Shown: piece after piece, positions 60,072 to 64,000 of the stretch
How positions within the stretch are numbered: position 1 is the first letter of the stretch
How the letters are laid out: every line of letters begins with the position of its first letter
NCBI GenBank assembly: GCA_023667345.1
Contig: JAMPAF010000001.1
Span: forward strand, 1-64,000
Length of the DNA stretch: 64,000 bases
Direction: 5' to 3'
Origin: Clostridiales bacterium
GTDB taxonomy: Bacteria; Bacillota; Clostridia; Christensenellales; Borkfalkiaceae
Position numbers and translations under genes: made by a program
The notes under the pieces: model-generated
What the model saw: the letters and a program-made list of their open reading frames with translations, nothing else
What the model was told of the DNA's origin: nothing
Database searches by the model: none

Positions 60072-61739
60072 CTATTTAACGCCGTTATCGTCCGTTTCCG
60101 CCGCGTTTTCTGCGGCTGTTTCGGCGGTTTCTTCGCCGTTTGCAGTCGTCAGCTCTTTTCCGAAACATTCCCCGACCGTTGAGGAAATACCCTCTTCAAC
60201 CGCTTCGGCGCCTTGTTCGCCCGCGGCAGCCGCCGCAAGCGCCTTCTCCGGCTCCTTAAAAAGCCCCGACGACTTTTTCCATTTGCCCGTCAAAAGGCGC
60301 GATAGGAAGAGCACGGAGCGCAGTACCCAGTCCGAACACATACCTATCCAATAGCCGAATGCGCCGAGCTTAGGCAAGCCCGCAATCTTGTCGGTCGTCA
60401 TTAAAAACGACAGCCCCACACGCATTATAAACATCGAAGCGACCGCGCTGAACATAACGTATTTTACGTCGCTCGTCGCCTTTAAAATGGCGGGCGTAGT
60501 GAATGAGAGCGGGTAAGTTACTATCTGCATTGCAAGGCAGAAATACAGGCACTTTAATGCCTCGCTGTGAATGAGCGCGAGCTGGTCTGCCGTTACGTCG
60601 CCTTTGTAGCTCCATATCTTTACGATAAATTGCGAGAAGCCGAGGAACAAAGCAACGCAGATAGTGTTGGCGATATACGAGAGAAGAAACATCTTCTTCA
60701 TATAGTACTTGCACTGGTCGACGTCGCCCGTGCCGACCGCCTGACCTATAACCGTCAGACAAGCCGTTCCCACTCCGCTGCCCACCATAGAAGCGTAGTT
60801 ATTTACGTGGTTGGCAATAGAGTTGCTTAAAGCCTGTATATTTATCGTCTTTAAATTGCCGCTCGCGTCGATTACCTGCGAGCCGTTTTCCATTACTGGC
60901 TGTATATAGCAATTAACATTGACGAAGGTCGACGTCATAAGTTTGCCGAGCTGAAAGAGTGCGCTCTCAATCCCCGCGGGGATTGCAAGATGAAGAATTT
61001 TTTTCACCATTTTTCCGTCGAAGCGGAATTTTTCGAAAATGTTTACGGAAACAACGTTCTTTTTCAAGCCCAAAATTATGAGCATGTATACCGCCGGTAT
61101 CGCCCTGCACACAAGCGTTGCCAAAGCCGCACCCATAACCCCGAGCTTTAAGCCGTACAAAAACAGTGCGTCCATAGCCGCGTTCAACCCGCAGCTTATC
61201 GCCGCGGACGACATTGTAACCATACTCTTGCGCTGTACGCGGAGAAGAGCCGCGCAGGCGTTGAAAAGTCCTATGAACGGGAACGAAGCCGCCGTTATAT
61301 AAAAGTAAATGCTCTGGAATTTGAACGTCTGACTTGCGGGGTCGATATCGGAATACAGCAGCCTTAAAAGGGGATAGTTGAGGGCGACGCTCAACCCGCC
61401 TATTACGAACGACGCAATGACTACGATTACGAGCATATGCTTTGCACTGCACTTTGCCGAGTCGGTGTCCTTCGCGCCGAGGAATTGCGAGGTTATGATT
61501 GCGCCGCCCGTTGCAAATGCCGAAAATAACTGAATAATCAGATTATTCATATAGTCGATATTCGTCACCGCAAGGCTGGCGCTCGTACTGTCGCCCGGCA
61601 TATTCGAGACCATAATCGAGTCGATAAAGCCTAAGGACGATGAAAAAATCTGCTCGATTATAATGGGCAGAATCAGCCATAAAAGCTGTTTGCCGGTAAA
61701 GAGCGTATATTTTTGTTTGATTTTTTTCGTCTTTTCCAC
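60072..61739 (-). CDS. MATE family multidrug/exporter protein
   Basis: 555 aa, 12 membrane segments, drug/sodium or proton antiporter of the MatE family. FTGKQLLWLILPIIIEQ (about 14-30), twin MatE repeats and VGSGVGTACLTVIGQAVGTGD (about 314-334) are seen. The C-terminal tail (about 480-555) is Ala/Glu-rich (AAAAAGEQGAEAVEEG and AETAAENAAETDDNG) and unusual for the family. Starts with GTG; weak Shine-Dalgarno site. Confidence 0.87.
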   Translation of the reverse strand: MEKTKKIKQKYTLFTGKQLLWLILPIIIEQIFSSSLGFIDSIMVSNMPGDSTSASLAVTNIDYMNNLIIQLFSAFATGGAIITSQFLGAKDTDSAKCSAKHMLVIVVIASFVIGGLSVALNYPLLRLLYSDIDPASQTFKFQSIYFYITAASFPFIGLFNACAALLRVQRKSMVTMSSAAISCGLNAAMDALFLYGLKLGVMGAALATLVCRAIPAVYMLIILGLKKNVVSVNIFEKFRFDGKMVKKILHLAIPAGIESALFQLGKLMTSTFVNVNCYIQPVMENGSQVIDASGNLKTINIQALSNSIANHVNNYASMVGSGVGTACLTVIGQAVGTGDVDQCKYYMKKMFLLSYIANTICVALFLGFSQFIVKIWSYKGDVTADQLALIHSEALKCLYFCLAMQIVTYPLSFTTPAILKATSDVKYVMFSAVASMFIMRVGLSFLMTTDKIAGLPKLGAFGYWIGMCSDWVLRSVLFLSRLLTGKWKKSSGLFKEPEKALAAAAAGEQGAEAVEEGISSTVGECFGKELTTANGEETAETAAENAAETDDNGVK

Positions 61740-61808
61740 TGTGCCGCCCGTTTAAAAAATTAAGAATTATGAATTCAGAATGCAGAATTAAGCTGAGGTG
61801 AAAAGCGT

Positions 61809-61937
61809 CAACCTCTTCCGTCGCCGCCTAAAAGTCGGCAACACCTTCCCCTTCAAAGTGGAAGGCGAGGGGTTGCGCGGAATTCTTGCTTTCCCCTTTG
61901 AAAGGGGAAAGTGTCACGAAGTGACGATAGAGGTTGA
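61809..61937. repeat. CCTC/GAGGGG palindromic repeat plus micro-repeats
   Basis: ACCTCTTCCGTCGCCGCC ... CGAAGTGACGATAGAGGTTG, with GAATT clusters at 61752-61793 and 61957-62025. The 371-base gap holds nothing else except the promoter of 62111. Confidence 0.7.
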
Positions 61938-62074
61938 TTTCTCCTACCGCATTATACAATTCCGCATTACGCATTACGAATTCCGCATTAATTGCGCTAA
62001 TTGCGCATTCAAAATTCCGCATTTAAGATTATATTACTTTATTATTAAAAAGTAAAGAAAACGGCGGACGATAG

Positions 62075-62103
62075 TTGACACAAACGGCTTAAAATTTTAT
62101 AAT
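62075..62103 (+). promoter_or_regulatory. Perfect consensus promoter of the second YitT gene
   Basis: TTGACA (62075-62080), N17, TATAAT (62098-62103). Expected start about 62109-62111, i.e. at the first codon of the gene. Confidence 0.85.
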
Positions 62104-62110
62104 ATAGTAT

Positions 62111-63058
62111 GTGGAAGAAAATTTGATTAAAGACGGCGGCAACGAGGCGGCAAAGCCCGTTAAACCGAACAAAAAGAAAATCGCGCTGGGTATTTTTGTA
62201 AAGTACCTTATTATCACCTTGGGCTGTATTCTGTACGCCACGGGCATATCCCTTTTCGTCGAGCCCGCAAATCTGTCCTCGGGCGGCATGACGGGTATTT
62301 CGCTTATCATAAACGCCGTTTCGGGCTTCCCCACCGGCTATCTGTACATTATTTTAAACGTGCCCATGTTCATTTTGGGGCTGATATTCTTCGGGTGGAA
62401 ATTCCTTTTGTCCACGGGCTACGCGACGGTAGTTTCGGGTCTTTTGATGCGCCTCGGCAAATTTGCACTTCACAATTGGATTAAACAGCCGTTCACCGAC
62501 AACGTTTTGGTAAACGCGGTCGTGGGCGCGGTGCTGTTCGGCATAGGCATGGGGCTCATATTCCGTATGGGCGCGACGACCGCGGGCACGGACGTCATCG
62601 TCAAAATTTTAAGAAAGCGCTTCCGCCACATAAAGACGGGTATGATTTCGCTCGTCACCGATATGATAATCGTCGGCTGCTCCTTCTTCGTGCACTACGA
62701 TATCAACAAGCTCTTTTACACGGCGTTGCACGTGGTGGTGTTCACGTTGGTTTTCGACTGGGTGCTGTACGGCGGGAATTCGGCAAAGACGGTGTTTATA
62801 ATCACCGCGAAAGAAAAGTGCGACGCGGTTATAAAGCGCATTTTAAAGGACATAGATACGGGCGCGACCGTCGTCGACGCAAAGGGCGCGTACACGAAAG
62901 ACGAAAAGGTTATGATAATGTGCGTCGTAAAGCCCTTCCTCTATCCCCGTTTGAGGGACGTCGTTCACGAGGAGGACAAAAAGGCGTTTATGATAGTCTC
63001 GTCGGCTAAGGAGATTTACGGCGAGGGCTACCAAAACCCCGAGGACGCGGAATTATAA
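62111..63058 (+). CDS. YitT family membrane protein, probably leaderless mRNA
   Basis: 315 aa with GTG start. About six membrane helices (about 27-190), ATGISLFVEPANLSSGGMTGISLI (about 43-66) typical of YitT, and a C-terminal DUF2179 domain (about 220-305: TVFIITAKEKCDAVIKRIL, KVMIMCVVKPFLYPRLRDVV, FMIVSSAKEIYGEGYQ). The consensus promoter ends six bases before the GTG, so the mRNA has no leader; a TTG at 62123 with GGAAG before it is an alternative start. Paralogue of 5745-6779. Substrate unknown. Confidence 0.85.
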   Translation: MEENLIKDGGNEAAKPVKPNKKKIALGIFVKYLIITLGCILYATGISLFVEPANLSSGGMTGISLIINAVSGFPTGYLYIILNVPMFILGLIFFGWKFLLSTGYATVVSGLLMRLGKFALHNWIKQPFTDNVLVNAVVGAVLFGIGMGLIFRMGATTAGTDVIVKILRKRFRHIKTGMISLVTDMIIVGCSFFVHYDINKLFYTALHVVVFTLVFDWVLYGGNSAKTVFIITAKEKCDAVIKRILKDIDTGATVVDAKGAYTKDEKVMIMCVVKPFLYPRLRDVVHEEDKKAFMIVSSAKEIYGEGYQNPEDAEL

Positions 63059-63082
63059 GTTAATGCGCGATTATGGTAAAAG

Positions 63083-63112
63083 TAAGCCGCGCGGCAATCG
63101 CCGCGCGGCTTA
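63083..63112. terminator. Bidirectional terminator
   Basis: TAAGCCGCGCGGC-AATC-GCCGCGCGGCTTA stem followed by TTCATTTT; between the YitT gene and GH43. Confidence 0.85.
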
Positions 63113-63113
63113 T

Positions 63114-64000
63114 TCATTTTATTCTGAAATACTTAATTTCGGCAAAACCGCCGAGAGCGCTCTGCCCCGTATTACGGGCGTATATACCTATTTTTGCGCC
63201 CGTCCATTTGCCCGCAGCCGCCTTAAACGCGTACGGCAGTTTTTTACCGTTTACGGCAAAGACATAATTAAGGTCGTAAATATTTGCGTTTTCGGCAATA
63301 ATATCCATCACGAATTTATTCTTCCGCGTCCGCTTGGAATACAACACTTCCTCACCGCTGCCAAAGCCCTTTTTTAGTTGAATAAATTTCTGCCCGCCCT
63401 GCCTATGTATACATACGTATGCGTAACTTTCGCCCGTGACGGCAAATCCCGCTTCGTCGCCGTCACACGTAAAATTCGTTTCCGTTTCTGTTTCGGCAAC
63501 GAACGAAAGGCGGGTAATCTTCGTCGTGAAAACCTGCGGAACGGCGTTGAGAGCCGCCTCCGAGCGCACGCAGTTTAAACGCAGTGCGCCATCCGACGAA
63601 TACCAGCCCTCGCCCTTGTTTGCGGGGGTTTGCCAGATAAGCGAGAGCTTTCCGCCGGTGAAACCGTCATTTTCGGGTATGGAATAACCCGTCTTGATAT
63701 CCACGGGATATTCCCCGCCGTCAACGGGCGTGCCCGACAAATTTTCGTCGCGCACGTCGCCGCAGATTACCCAGTCATTAAGCCATATTGCGGGCTGTAA
63801 GTGCACTATCCTGCCGTATGTGCGCATATCCTGAAAATGCAAAAACGCCCACTTCCCGTCGGGCAAATCGACGAGCGCGCCCTGATGCGGTCCGTTTATT
63901 ATGCTGTCGTTCTGCATTAAAATCACTTTGCTTTCGTACGGACCGTAAATATCTTTCGAGCGCAGCGCCGTCTGCCAGCCGCTCTTGACTGAACCTGCGG
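63114..64000 (-). CDS. GH43 glycoside hydrolase, 5' end cut by the window
   Basis: The frame stays open to base 64000, so the first codons are outside; 295 codons are visible. GSVKSGWQTALRSKDIYGPYES (near the window edge) and NGPHQGALVDLPDGKWAFLHFQD are characteristic of GH43 (beta-xylosidase / alpha-arabinofuranosidase, subfamily-12-like). The downstream half (about VKS...RLNCVRSEAALN onward) is a concanavalin-like C-terminal module ending FRIK. It removes arabinose or xylose side chains of plant polysaccharide. No export signal can be judged, since the start is missing. Confidence 0.85.
   Translation of the reverse strand, partial: AGSVKSGWQTALRSKDIYGPYESKVILMQNDSIINGPHQGALVDLPDGKWAFLHFQDMRTYGRIVHLQPAIWLNDWVICGDVRDENLSGTPVDGGEYPVDIKTGYSIPENDGFTGGKLSLIWQTPANKGEGWYSSDGALRLNCVRSEAALNAVPQVFTTKITRLSFVAETETETNFTCDGDEAGFAVTGESYAYVCIHRQGGQKFIQLKKGFGSGEEVLYSKRTRKNKFVMDIIAENANIYDLNYVFAVNGKKLPYAFKAAAGKWTGAKIGIYARNTGQSALGGFAEIKYFRIK

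Overview
This 64-kb window looks like a chromosome segment of a fermentative, plant-polysaccharide-degrading bacterium of the Bacillota, probably an uncultured gut clostridium related to the Christensenellales. That placement is inference from several traits: short lipoproteins with L-A-A-C or V-G-C lipoboxes, strong Shine-Dalgarno sites, consensus TTGACA-N17-TATAAT promoters, YitT-type membrane proteins, an FMN riboswitch on a RibU-type riboflavin ECF component, and MsmK-type sugar ATPases. No rRNA, tRNA, CRISPR array, integrase or transposase was recognised. Almost every long intergenic gap is filled with dispersed palindromic repeats of three or four families.

Layout. 0-7 kb: NAD synthesis (nadA), glycogen or alpha-glucan enzymes (glgB and a GH13 neopullulanase-like enzyme) and a YitT protein. 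7-13 kb: a Cys/His-repeat lipoprotein, a KDPG aldolase, and a two-gene unit of a chloramphenicol-acetyltransferase-like protein plus a TIR-like protein. 13-19 kb: rplU-rpmA with an L21 leader, a GNAT, an AraC regulator on an apparently leaderless mRNA, a diacylglycerol-kinase-type lipid kinase, a SHOCT-domain membrane protein behind a riboswitch-like leader, and an XRE regulator with pentad repeats.

19-38 kb is a pectin locus. It holds a secreted PL9 pectate-lyase-like lipoprotein and its partner lipoprotein, then a long minus-strand operon: an ABC importer (two permeases, a very large binding protein, MsmK), five extra polytopic membrane proteins, and cytoplasmic GH28 and GH105. A divergent cytoplasmic pectinesterase lies beside it. 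40-51 kb and 58 kb encode the catabolic route: UxaC, UxaB and UxaA for galacturonate or glucuronate, KduI and KduD for unsaturated uronates, then KdgK and KDPG aldolase (one fused to a VOC domain), plus a second MsmK. Together these turn pectin into pyruvate and glyceraldehyde-3-phosphate.

52-56.6 kb is an AT-rich accessory island. A tight six-gene minus-strand operon contains a secreted glycine-rich toxin-like protein, a small unknown protein, a 37-codon ORF, a DUF2019-like helical protein, a frameshifted lipoprotein and an HtrA-like protease without PDZ domain. It is divergent from a membrane-anchored XRE regulator plus secreted protein, with four phased TTTTGAAACA iterons between the two units. 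56.6-64 kb holds glyA, kduD, a polysaccharide deacetylase, a MATE exporter, a second YitT gene and a GH43 gene cut by the window end.

The most novel signals are: (1) two riboswitch-like leader RNAs (17.1-17.25 kb and 39.34-39.65 kb) sharing one architecture and a conserved ACAATTAGG block ahead of a terminator, each preceding a two-TM membrane protein; (2) the 52-56 kb toxin-like/XRE island with its iterons; and (3) the cluster of 4-TM proteins woven into the pectin ABC operon.
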